Source: Diphasiastrum complanatum (lineage: Eukaryota > Streptophyta > Lycopodiopsida > Lycopodiales > Lycopodiaceae). Taken from it: 64,000 bases of DNA. The stretch is from assembly GCA_029204225.1 (NCBI GenBank), contig CM055113.1, positions 20,357,798 through 20,421,797 on the forward strand, in the 5' to 3' direction. Positions 49,031 to 60,671 of the stretch are shown here, one piece after another (positions within the stretch are counted from its first letter, which is position 1; every line of letters starts with the position of its first letter). Below the pieces are notes generated by a model. It did not search any database, was not told the origin of the DNA, and saw nothing but the letters and a program-made list of their open reading frames with translations. The translations under genes and the position numbers were made by a program.

Positions 49031-49208
49031 TTTTACATCCCTCTATTAAAGATGATGGCCACGTGATCCTCATTATTCACACGTGTGTACGCTCACATAT
49101 CAAAACAGATATTGTTTCTCCTTAATTTATTTAAAACGGTCTTCCGTCATTAAAGATCGATCTGTCAAATCATAGTTTCAAACACTGACCCATGCACGTA
49201 CTCCATAA

Positions 49209-52072
49209 ATGGAAGTGCCAGATGTCAAGTCACCATGCCACGTCATCATCCCTTCCACACCGCTACTGCATATCAGAGTTATTTTTCATTTTTCTTCCTT
49301 ACACTTTCTGCCTGCGATTTTATGCTTTCTTGTGCACATTCTCTTTGCGATCAAAGCATTCATTTCCGACCTATTGCGATCTACGAGCTTTCATGAAAAA
49401 ATTCGAACAATAGCTTCTGGATCCAGTTCAAGCTCTAACATCATCTGGAAAGCACGCGCAGGAATCCGCATGGCATCCATCCAGTCCTTTTTGGATCGAT
49501 GCAGGTTGGGTAATTTGAAAGTGGACCCCTCCATCCTCCTCTCCGAAGTCAGTACGGAGTTTGTCAACTCCATTTATTCCATTTCGGAGGTGGATTTCAA
49601 AGTCCATGTGCAAGGCAAATTCTTCACTATCTCTGAAGACTTGTTCTGCACAGCCCTTGGATTACCGATGGATGAAAAGATGATCTCAACAAATAAAGAT
49701 TCGGTGGATGAAGCTGCCAACTTCCTTACCAATTGCTTCGTACCCAGGAAGGGGTACAAGATCTCCATGATTCGTGATACCACATTTAAATTGTTTTGTA
49801 AATATGCGCACCAAGTACTTTTTTTGACGGATGCTGATGCAACGATTTTAGTGCAAAATTTTGGTTACATCATAGATGCACCTGCGGGAAATCTGGTTTG
49901 TTTCGGCACTACTACATATAAAGCATTTTTGCGCTGGATCAAGCACCAAAAATTTTCTGGAATTGGAGCACATCTCTCGACTATGCGCCCATTTCGACAT
50001 TTTGAACGAGCAAGAAAAAACATTGCTGACAGAAAGGATGTTGGCCCTTCCGGCCTCGTTACTCAAATTGCACCAGCCGTCGAAGTAGCAGCTACCACTG
50101 CTATGGACATTGACACTGCACCATCCCAGTCGGAACCAGTTCCAGCTGTGGCAATGGAGACTGATGGAGCTGCTGCTGCTGCTGATTTTTCACAGCACGC
50201 ATCTGCTTCCACATCTCAGAAGCAGCCAAGGACCTCCTCCTCTGACGATGACGCAACTCAGTCTGATACCTCAGACAAAAGACAAACAACTACTGAAGGT
50301 GACACTGGGGCACCTGTGGCAAATGAAGAACAACCAGACGACAAGCCCCAGTGGTTTTGCACTATGACCGAGAAAGCCAAAAATCTAGTGGCTAAAGTGT
50401 ATGAGTTGGACAAGTACCATCAGCAACTTACGATGGAATTTGTCAACTCAGAAAGAAGATGCCAAGAGGATCTCAAGGCGTCTTTCGAGAAGATTGATTT
50501 GCTCGAATCAGACAACACGAAGCTGATTGAACGAAATCGGTCTCTCGACACACAGCTTCAAACCTTAATAAAGGAAGCTGATTCTTTAAAACAGATCAAT
50601 AAGGCGATTGAGGCCAAGTCTGATAATTATCAGGCTCAAAATGATTCTTTAAAGCAGCAACTGACAGTTGCAAATCAACATAATGTCGCGCTCCAAAAAC
50701 ATTTCCAGGAGGAGCGAATGAGAAGACTGAAGACAGAAGCTGCTCTCTCGGTATGCTCCAATGTAGGGTCTGTTACAATCGACCTCACAAAGCTAAACCA
50801 GCTCCAAGATCAGATGCTCGACAATTTTTGAGTTGAGTTCCTGCAACCACTCGAGGATTCGAAGGCTCTTGTCGAGGAAGAATTGGCGGAGATAAGGGAG
50901 TTTTCGAGTGAAGCTACCCCATCTTGCAGCGGACCAGATGCACACGATGAGTACCTTCAGGCCCTACTCAGAATTGATGACCTTATACAGCAAATTCCAT
51001 CTGTGTCTGCCTGCACCGGAGCCTCTGACCATCTCGAGTATCTGGAAGCAGTCGCAAAGATTGACAAGCTCGAACAGGAGCTGTCAGATCTCCAACAACA
51101 AATGAAAGATCATAAACTGGCTGCTGAGTTGCAAACTCAGGACTTGGCAACTGCATCTACACAGCCAAAACGAATGCGACGGAATCAGTCGAAGGTATGT
51201 GCTGACAAATTCCGTGCATTTGTTGAACACTTTTGGAAATGGTGTCCACCTGCTTTTAACATTGAATTATAATGGCGTATGGATTATATGATTCTACTAG
51301 GCGCAGTAGGCATCGCCTTCGACGATTGGAAGCGACCATGGGAGAAGGAAGACTTTCTCTGGTTATGGGCACAGCTTTCTATCGAGCAAAAAGGATGTCT
51401 CTGTTGGGGCTTAATCCAGGGAAAGTTTAAAGTCCTACCTTTCGGGTTAGCAGAGTTATACATAGGCTCTTCGGCTATGTATGCTCTTGAATACATTCGC
51501 ATAAAAGAACTTCAATTTTTGCAAAATGAAGACAATAAGCGACATTTTTGGAAGCGAAAGTCGCAGTTTCAATTATACAAATCCAAAGCTGTTGCGGATT
51601 TAGGCGCATTCAACGACGCAGGGTTGCTGATCAAATGGCGTATCCAGACTTATTCAGTCTATATGTGGATTGGGAGCGGAACCTTGCAGACTATTTTGTG
51701 GAGATTCGACATAATCTGCAGGATAGAAGGAAGTCATTCAGATATAAGCAATTTTGTACATATTCATTTTGGCAGTTTGGTACCTTTGCGGCAAAGACAT
51801 TATTTTTTGTTCAGAATCTTTATGTTAAAAGCAATTTTATTAAATTCTCAGTTCGATACTGTGAAGAAATCATTCTACGAAGTGATTCAGACGAAGATAC
51901 AAAGTTGACTCAGGAGTTGTTCGATGGAACATTACTTCCTGTTAAACTAGAAGAATTCGGCAACCTCCCAGTTGGCCGATATATAAAATCCAAAGAAGAT
52001 TTGTTGTTGATCGAAGCTCAACAAAACTTGGAGCTAGTTCCAAAACTATATGAAGAATTGAATAATTCATAA
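49209..52072 (+). mobile_element. Extra coding region of the gypsy fossil (plant transposon-protein-like domain plus coiled coil)
   Basis: A long coding region in the position after integrase. First part (about 49470-50000): STEFVNSIYSISEVDF, VQGKFFTISEDLFCTALGLP and DATILVQNFGYIID, which resembles the LGLP-type putative plant transposon protein / plant mobile-like domains. Middle: a low-complexity acidic Ser/Thr/Gln linker (50050-50330). Then a coiled coil of more than 120 residues (50370-50830, KNLVAKVYELDKYHQQLTME and NHNVALQKHFQEER-like heptads) continuing to about 51130. Last part (51270-52072): a Trp-rich globular stretch (WEKEDFLWLWAQLSIEQKG). There are a few interruptions. I know no enzyme motif in it. 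It may be a captured host-like gene or an element-specific structural protein. Confidence 0.6.
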
Positions 52073-52099
52073 ATATTATTCATGTCTTTGTCATGCTGA

Positions 52100-52755
52100 T
52101 GCCTATCTGTGCTACTGAAACTAGATCTTTGCAGTTTGAAGATGTTTTGAAGTTTGATTCCAGTTTTCTTCAAACAATTTCAACTCAAAATCAACCTACT
52201 CAATGCAACAACAAGATACATATTCTAAGTATGTATACAAATGAGATGACAAACCCTGTCTGAAGAATTGAGTCTCTGGTCTGTTTTCCTGATTGGCATT
52301 GACATAAGTTTCTAACGTGCTCGAAAACCATTCGTACTCTTTAACCATTAAGTTGGACTTTAGTTGCTGAGGACTATTGTCTAGGAACGAATAGTTCGTA
52401 AACTCGATTAATTAATTGTCTGCGCAGTCGCAAATACATCGAACAATTCCTGATTCTCTGTTGACATCTTAGTCAGCCAGAGTGTAGTCTACTGTACTAC
52501 TCTGATAACATTTCATTTGTAGAACGTGCTTCCTTCAATTCGATAGAGGCCAGATTGTTGTTCTGAATTCATTAACATTACCCATTCCAAATATAAGTAA
52601 TACTGGTTATTATTTAATGTCTGTTGACAACCAGAATAACATTCGAAACCACCTGCCATAATTATCCCAAAAACATAACTTTCTAACGTTGTCCTCTATG
52701 GGAACGATACTTTTCACTACAAAATCTATATTAACCCTGTTGGTATAGCGCGACA
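52100..52755 (+). repeat. Right LTR copy of the gypsy element
   Basis: Begins TGCCTATCTGTGC like the left copy, shares TATGTATACAAATGAGATGACA and the block ending ATAACATTTCATTTGTAGAA, then continues alone to GCGCGACA. It meets the minus-strand copia polymerase directly. Confidence 0.7.
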
Positions 52756-55321
52756 AACATCATACTTCATCTTGAATGTCCATTTGCATGGAATCGGATT
52801 TCTTCCCTTTGGCAACTCATTGACTGTCCATGTTTGATTCTCTATCAGAGAATCGAATTCAATGTCCATCGCTACTATTCATTGATCATCATCAGGTGTA
52901 GACATTGCCTTCAAAACTGTATTTGGTTCCTGCACAAAGTAGCATGTTGCATCGTACATAAACTAGATGGAAGTTGTCTGGGTCAATTTGATCTTCTTGG
53001 TTGAATCTCAACCCCCTGATGTGATTCGATCCGTTGAGGTTCTGACTCATTTTCTAAGTTTGTATTGATTTCCTTTTTGATCCAAGAGTCTTTTTCGATA
53101 CTTGTTGGATCAAAAATTTCTTCGATACTTGGATCGGAAATTTCTCGAGCATTCTCCTTGTGGTTGATAAATCGATTTCCACAAAAATGACATCTTTGCT
53201 CATGAATGTTTTTCCTGTTTCCAGATTGTAGAGCTTGTATGCCTTGTGATCTGGGGAGTAGCCAACAAAAATCGATTTTGTGTTTTTGTCATCCAACTTC
53301 TTCTTGAGATCTTCAGGGATCTGAGCATAAGCAATACATCCAAACACTCTAATACTCTTGAGTGATGGTTTTGATCTTGTCCACATCTCATAAGGTGTCT
53401 TGCCATTAAGGGCTTTGGTGATGGATCAATTTTGTAGATAGGCGGCTATAGCAACAGCTTCTACCCAAAATTTCTTTGGAAGAGAGGCATGGGCCAGTAT
53501 GCTCTTGGCACTTTCGATGAGTATCTGATTCTTCCATTCTGCTAGACCATTGGACTGAGGTGAGTAGCTTATTGTGAATTGTTGATGTATTCTGTTGGCC
53601 TTGCAGGACTCCTTAAATTTTGTGGAGATAAATTATCCCCCTCCATCTGTGCGTAGAGCTTTGATCTTCCTCTAGGTCTGATTTTTTACAGACGCCTTGA
53701 ACTGCATGAAGAACTTAAATGCCTCTAATTTATTCTTCAGAAAATAGGTTGCAGTCCTTCGAGAGAAGTCATTGATGAAGGTTAGGAGGTATAGAGCCCC
53801 CCCTTTGGAGATAGTCTGCATCGGGCCAAAGATGTCGCTATGTACAAGATTTAGCAGGACTTTGGAAGTATGAACTAAGCAAGAAATGAACAGACTTCTA
53901 GCATGCTTGCTGATTATATAGCTTTCACATGGAGAAGTTGGCTTGCTGACAGAAAGCAGATCTTGTACTAGTCTCTGAGTCATGAATACTATTGAAGTTC
54001 AGATGGCCTAATCTGAAATGCCAAAACATATCAGATAAATCGAAAATAGAAGTGTGAAGAGCTTGACTGTTGGAAGAATGACAATGGCTGAGTTTGTAGA
54101 GGTTGCCACTTCTTCTCTCGAAAGCTAAAACTTTTCGGGATTTGTCAAGGATGGTGCAACCGATTGTATCAAATTCGACCCTCCGACCTGAATCAGTAAT
54201 TCTGCTAACTGAGAACAGATTTTTGGTCAAATTTCGAGCATGGAGAACGTTGGACAGCAACTTGACTTCACCTTTCTGAAATTCAATTCTGATTGTTCCT
54301 TTACCCTGGATCAAATGTGATGAGTTCTCTCCAAGTTGCACAACTTGCGAGTGGGTGAAAGATTTATAATCTTTGAACAGGTCTTGATGGTGAGTCATGT
54401 GTTGAGTTTCTCAAGAATTGAGATTTTAGGAATCAATATCTTGTTGTTCTCCGACCTTGGTCATAAAAGCATAGAATTTTCTTGTTGTTGGAACTACTTC
54501 TTCTTATCATTGTTGAATTTCAAAGTTCTGCAGTCCTTGATCTCATGTCCAGTTCTCTTGCAATATCTACAGAATAGTTTTTTTTTTGGTTGGAAAGATG
54601 AAGTGTTTGAATTCGACCCTGAGCCAGAATTCGACCTAGAGCCAAAATTCGAGCCTGGGTCAAAATTTGATCCTGACTGCATATTGCTCTTCTTTTTGGA
54701 TCTGAACTTCTGATTTTTAGAATATAGAGCTTGAGGATCCGACCTTGAGCCTAAGGAGGATGTAGATTTTTTTATTTCCTCTTGCAAAAGCATCAAAATT
54801 GCTCTTGATAGAGTAATTTGCTCCTGGGTTGAAATTATCATGACCCAAATTTCATAGGTTTCAAGAAGACTCGATAGTAGAGTCATAACAGCATCGAAAT
54901 CTTCAATGACTGAGCCAATTGCAACCACTTGCTCCATATTATTTTTGAAATTGTTGATATGAATTGTAAGACTTTTTGCTTCAGACATATTCAGGTTGAA
55001 GAATTTCTTCCTCAAATGTAACTTGGAAGTAACATCCCTGATATCATGCAGGGTTGCTAGGAAGTCTCATGCATCTTTGGTTGTCTGAGCATTACAAATG
55101 TGAATTATCTGGATACCCTTGACATTGAGAGTGATCATGGCAAATGCCTTGTCATCTCTCAGTCTCCATTTGGTGATAATGGCTGCATCACCTTCTGGCT
55201 TGACTTCTGTGCCATCAACAATGTCCCACAGTTCCTTGGCTAATAGCATGACCTTCATTTTGAACTTCCAGAGATGATAGTTCTCTCCAGCGAGTCTCTC
55301 GATTAGAGAAGATGGATCCAT
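52756..55321 (-). mobile_element. Copia element E, gag-pol fossil
   Basis: On minus from 55321: gag (ENYHLWKFKMKVMLLAKELWD), a zinc knuckle (CRYCKRTGHEIKDC, near 54560), protease and GAG-pre-integrase (SDMFWHFRLGHLNFNS), integrase (LVHSDIFGPMQTISKGG; later SIRVFGCIAYAQIPEDLKKK) and the beginning of reverse transcriptase (IENQTWTVNELPKGRNP). It stops at the gypsy LTR copy. Several breaks are present. Same family as the fragment at 63118-64000. Confidence 0.88.
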
Positions 55322-55442
55322 TCTGGCTGAGCAAGATCATTGGTAGTAACAACGATTTTGGAATATTGTTGGCGCACGCTTGTTAGAACAACGTCTTAAT
55401 AGAAACAAGACTTGAAAATTTGCAATGAAATGAAGATTACCC

Positions 55443-56141
55443 GCTCTGATACCATGTCAAATGTCAGTGGAAATGTGCAGAAGCTGATGAGCGAGCTTGG
55501 TGTAGGACCAGAAGCGCCATAGATAGCAGCAGAACGTTCAAATTGAATGATTTAGACAAATGAACAATGAAACGATACAATAGTAGGACTAAGAATTTGC
55601 AATATGATTAATATCAAATAGCGAGTACAATGCTTGAAGTGATAACTCCAGCTTACAGTCGTTGAGAGTGATAACTCTGGCTACTAAAACTAGAATAATC
55701 ATAAGAAGATTTTTGATGATGATTCTAGGATTGATATCCTACAAAATATCTACAACTACCTTTTTTGCGGATATTACAACCACCTCGTTATAGTTAATGC
55801 ATGTACAAAGTGGGCGGACTATCAACGCAAAGTCATTGGGTCGGATTTTAGACAGACGCTATTGAAATTTACAGATATCGAAAAAATGTACAATGACTCA
55901 AAAAATATAGAATTTATCAAATCGATCCATTATCAAAAAATTCTAGAAAATTTGGTCTTGAATTTTTTGATCCTTTGCTTAGATATTTGAGCCTTCTGTT
56001 TCTGGTTTTTCATGAGGCTCATTATTGAATGGATTTGAGGCTGAGCATCAAATTCCAACATAAGCTTGAATGCACACAAAAGGTTTTGTGCAAAACTAAG
56101 TTTGAAGGTCAAGGCATTCATGGATTCAAATTAAGGGAGAG
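55443..56141 (-). repeat. Primer site and 5' LTR region of element E
   Basis: TGGTATCAGAGC reads on minus at 55443-55454. Sequence above it matches the end region 63619-64000 (for example ATTGATATCCTACAAAATATCTAC), so both represent the LTR of this copia family. The outer end is not sharply defined. It meets another LTR at 56142. Confidence 0.65.
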
Positions 56142-56914
56142 TGTTGGATTATCCTACTATCGGGAGAAATTCATTCAAATAATTGATCTTTAATCTACAT
56201 CCAATTTTGTAGTTTTATACGTGTTTCTACACAATCTATAAATACTCGGGAATTGCTCAACAGGTGGCTCCGACATATCGGAGCGACTTCGACAACTTAT
56301 TGGAGACGTCGAAGTTGGACAGTTATTGTTTTCACTTGTTATGTAGCTTAAGCTTAAATTGCTTTAGTATAAATAGCTTATCATTATAGAAGAACAATAT
56401 ACAGAAGCAGAGTAAATCATTGAATGACTCATAGGGGTCTATTAGTGTTCTGTTTTGAGTATTGCTAGCGCTTACTTCTTATCAACGAAAGCGCATCAGA
56501 CTGAGTTATCAGTTACTCAAAAATAGTTTAGAGTACGTGGTTTCATCCACTATTGTTTTGTGCTCATCATCATTTGACTTTGTAATGGTACTTACTGAAT
56601 CAATCCATCTTCTTATTGCATTCAGTACTATCTTAGAATGTATGGATGCCTCTCTGTTGTTATCAATAATAGATAAATCTCTTATCGTTTTGTCTGATGC
56701 TACAACCTTCTTCACTCTGTAATTGTTTGGCTATGAAATCACTTTAGCGCTAATGATTTCAAAGTTAGTTGCTAAAAGATCAAATGTGATGATGATCATA
56801 ATAGCTTTGTTTGATTAATGATAGGCATAGTCATGCATCGGTAGAAGGATCATTCCGCTGCGCTGTCTTTCCTTTTAACTTAATCACTATCGATCCTATT
56901 TTCTTCTTCCAACA
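56142..56914 (+). mobile_element. LTR of another copia element (plus), with polypurine tract
   Basis: AATTAAGGGAGAG (a polypurine tract) is followed by TGTTGGATTATCC. The segment ends TTCTTCCAACA, giving TGTTGGA/TCCAACA inverted ends over 773 bp. CTATAAATACTCGG near 56229 is a TATA-like box. The layout is that of a 3' LTR. No internal region of the same element was recognised upstream. Confidence 0.65.
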
Positions 56915-57034
56915 CCTTTAAGATAAACCATATAGCCATTATGCAAGAAAGATAAACTATGAGTTACATAATCTTTCTTTAACGACTCATTCCTAGCATA
57001 AAACCATTCTTTGCCTAGGATTAAATCTATCTTA

Positions 57035-58080
57035 TCAAGATTCATAATCTGAAAGACAAATATCTACATATTTCTGAATCTTCAACGGCACGTGGGGGAC
57101 AAATTGGTCCTGGACTTGTTGCTCCTCACCCACTGCCATCCTACCCACGTACTTGTGGTCACTTGATGCGGTTGCCAACTGTAGCTTTTGCTCCAATTTA
57201 GCATTAATAAAATTATGAGTAGAACCGTCATCCCGACTCATCTGAATGAGGTCGTGAGGTCCAAACACCGCGGTAATAAAACAACAATTACTACATACAA
57301 TTTCATCCGTAAAGGATACATCAATACAAGAAATAGAAGAATTACCTAGAGCCTTGAAAGAGCGGCCACCCTTCTTCCATTTCTTCGAGCAGTCCTTTGA
57401 AAGGTGCCCCTTCTCCATGCAGAAGAAACACAACCCGCCGCTTTTGGCCTTGTCAAAGTCAGCTCTCTCCAACCGAGGATGCTTGTTTTTCTTTCCTGAA
57501 GGGGAAGCTTCATCAACAACTCTCTCTTCGCCCTTTATAAGGGAAGGGCCCGAAGAGGGTTTGTCTTTGGATTCGGGCTTATGTTGCTCATTGCGGGTTA
57601 CAATGGCCGTATCATCAAAATTTTGAATGAAACGCACTACATTTTCTAGGGATTACGGCTAATTGCAACAGACCTATAGTTGATACTCTTTGGGCAAGCC
57701 CAAAATATAATGCAGCTTGAGGAGAACTCCGTCAATGTGGTTAACAAACCACGAAGCAGCTTCTTGGAAGTCTTGTCCCCATTTGCAATGTAGCAAATCG
57801 ATGATAATATTCAAAATCGTCGAGGACTGGCATAAAGGCAACCTTAAAGGCTACCTGGAAATCATCCCAGGTGGTTGGGACTGAAGCATGCTCCTTAAGA
57901 TCCTACCACCATGAATATGCTTCACCGCGTAAAAACATAATGGTAGTCGCAATTTTGGGAGCTGTCTAGCAGATCGTGCATGGAAAAATGAGAAGTCCAT
58001 CAATCGAGCCAAGCCACCGATGAATATTTGCTTGCGGCCATCTCAGTTTTAGGACATTAATGGTTGTACTTAACAATCAA
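57035..58080 (-). mobile_element. Ty3/gypsy gag-protease fragment
   Basis: On minus: gag core (PTTWDDFQVAFKVAFMP, near 57860), a basic linker, a zinc knuckle CFFCMEKGHLSKDC (57430-57389) and a retropepsin-like site DDGSTHNFINAKL (57220-57180). The CxxCxxxGHxxxxC plus (D)GSTHNFI order is typical of plant chromoviruses. It is broken in a few places, and no LTR was recognised. Confidence 0.8.
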
Positions 58081-58713
58081 AGAGAGGTATTGGTTGCTTA
58101 ATCAATGGATCTATCAAGTTCTACACTTTAGATCTTGATCTAGATTCACTACACTTAGATTTAAGCAAGAGCAATGGATCAAATCTTCATAAACAAGTGA
58201 GAGCGGCCTCACACATGTGGAGTATTGTCCACTGTATGACTTGCACCTGAAACAACAAGTACATAGGTTCTTGATAGCAATCATTCAATAAAATCACAAT
58301 TCTATTGACTAGAAATCTCACAAAAGTGTAGAATGCAAAAGTCTCATCAATCTCATTAGCAAAATGATGATCCTTTTTTGGATCAAGTACATCCACAAGT
58401 CTGGTACAGTCCAGCAAGTCTTCACACGTGTGAAGAGTGCCACATCACTCAGATCTATCCATTTGATCCATCCTTGATACTTATCCAAAGTTGACCTTCT
58501 ATAATATAGCTAAAATTCAAAGAGCTAGTCTCCTAGAATATAGGAATATTCCCTACAATAGGATCTAAGGAAACTGGTCAACTCTTATCTTCTAGAATTG
58601 TACTCATGATTGATGTTTATTTACAATAAAAAATGACAAGTTTGAAGTGACAATTTTCAACAATTGATTGATGTGATCTGCATACTGCACTAGATCATAA
58701 TAGGATTTTAACA
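58081..58713 (+). repeat. Probable 5' LTR end of a copia element
   Basis: The sequence runs into GGATTTTAACA followed at once by the primer site, so an LTR must end at 58713. Its start is not defined. A minus-strand open frame at 58187-58417 is not convincing. Confidence 0.45.
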
Positions 58714-58725
58714 TGGTATCAGAGC
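58714..58725 (+). other. Copia primer binding site
   Basis: TGGTATCAGAGC directly after an ...AACA LTR end marks the start of a plus-strand copia internal region, perhaps that of the gag-pol at 60.7-63.1 kb. Confidence 0.75.
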
Positions 58726-60671
58726 ATCAGGGTGATGTAGGTATGCATGATCCGGTGGAGCCATTGTTGGCGTCTTTCACCAAGAAAAATGGCACGAGAA
58801 GCATCTCAGGAGAGAGGACTCCATACAGGGTATAGGCAGTCCGAATAGCAAGAGACAACATTGTTCCTTCGATCGAAACTTTGGAGAAGTGATCAGAACG
58901 ATCATCGTAGGTGAATTTTGGGGAGAATTCATGAAAAAATTACTCTCAAACGGTGTATTGCTTCAAAAAGTGGCATTGAAGGAAAAATGGCCATTCAACT
59001 TCAATATAAATTCCATGTTGAAGTTCATATTGGACCCGAAGGGCAGAATGCGATTTCTTCATTAAGAAACTTTTGAAGAAGTTCTAGTCCAAAATGTAAG
59101 AGATTCTTTGGAAAGGGATATTTTTGACTAGAGGGCACCTTTTTTTACCATCATTGGGCCAAAATAACCCCTGAAAATGATAGAGCGACGTCACAGAGCA
59201 AGGAGAAATGCGTTTTTGGGATTTTTCATCACCATTCTATCGAGCGGAGTGCGGATGACCTAGTGATGGGCTACATTTCTCATTTGGGTACCGTAGGGCC
59301 AAATTTGGGGCAATTTTTGACTGGTGAAACCTGCTACATGGCGGTACAATGAGGCATTATCGCTTCTAAATCATTATTACTTACTTTTGACAGGGTAACA
59401 AGGTGTTTGGAAGCAGTAAATGCGGTATGGGAGCGAATGATAATGGAATTGTGTGGAGAAAGCTAGTTTTTTTACGACAGAAGTGCAGTTTGGCGGCTTG
59501 ACTACTCATCATTGGCAACAATTTTGAGAGGGCAAGCAATCATAGGTGAGAGGTAGGCATGGTATGTCGGTTATGGGTAAAAAATTCTCGTGACCAGGTT
59601 CAACTCTTGGGGTTTGAACCAACCAACGTCAAGTGGCGTTTTGGAAGAACTCTCTCACAGGCATGATCGGTAGTGATGGTGTTGAGTCAGGTGATAGCTG
59701 CATTGACACACGCATTTGTAGCTTGGAAATTTCAATATATAGCTCAAAGTTCAATATTTCTTTGTATTGGGCTATACAGCCATACCAATCATATTTTATA
59801 CTAGACTGCTATCACTAGATCTCCAAGTTGACAAAAATCCAACATCTAGAACTATGATAGTAACCCTTAAAAAATTGCAAAGCAAAGAATCAGCCCAACG
59901 TATTGCATGGTATTTTATTTTATAGTTGGTTCCATGTTCAAAAAAAAGTTGATTTTTGAAAAAAAAAAATTGTCTTTAAGTTGTGACAATTATAGCACTT
60001 TTCATGAATAAGAACTAATATATTGTAAGTAAATGTTGGATACTATTGTTCCTTTGATGATTTTAAGCAAAGTCTAGTAGTAATCTAGAAATAAGACAGC
60101 TATCGATTAGTGTGAACATTAATCCAAAAGCAATTATTTGTAATTAATAGTTTTATACCTGCAGTGCTCACGACGTAGGTTGTCGCTGTGAAGAAAGGTT
60201 TATCCAAAGCAACTTAGCATTTGTAGCTAACCAAAAAAAAAAAAATTGAAGCAATTTATAGAACACTTTGTCAACAGACATATCAACAAGTTGCTTTCAT
60301 TATGGGCAGTAGCATATATTATAGTTATAAGTATATGTTTTATTGTAAATTGTCAAAGAGAGAATTACTAGCCATTACATAACAATATGGAAACAATAAA
60401 TGAGAAAACATAGATGTTTAAGTAACTAAACCAATTATTGTTACTTTGTCTATGTAAGAGAACAATACTCACATATGAAGTAGAGGAATATGATAATAGT
60501 ATGTATTGATGCCATACCAGTAGAAGTAAACACCAATCATAGTGTTTTAAACTCATATAGTTGTAAGTAGACTCTAGAAAATGTACTATCACTAGATTAA
60601 TCCGTTGTGCCTTAGGAAGTTTAAGCAATCATTATGTTTTCATAGATTGGTGAGGTAGCAGTTATTTGTAA
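58726..60671. other. Gene-free stretch inside the presumed copia element
   Basis: No clear coding sequence was seen. The right half (59820-60660) is very AT-rich with A runs and may be an insertion between the primer site and gag. Confidence 0.35.

Larger units (their letters stand above)
46546..52755 (+). mobile_element. Ty3/gypsy fossil with LTR copies and a large extra coding region after integrase
   Basis: Long direct repeats at 46546-47837 and 52100-52755 act as LTRs (start TGCCTATCTGTGC; the right copy ends GCGCGACA). Between them are a gypsy integrase part (47838-48573), a non-coding GAA/TTC-rich stretch (48590-49030) and a large extra coding region (49209-52072). The element is incomplete and broken in several places. 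Extra ORFs between pol and the 3' LTR are known in plant Tat- and Athila-type gypsy elements, so those lineages are the likely family. No target duplication was found. Confidence 0.75.

Noticed and set aside
52100-52755. Clean insertion of the gypsy element into copia E
   Set aside because: The missing part of E's polymerase is not found to the left of 46546 and no target duplication is visible, so simple nesting is not supported.
58187-58417. Minus-strand 76-codon frame as a gene
   Set aside because: No recognisable domain. It overlaps the region that must contain an LTR ending at 58713.
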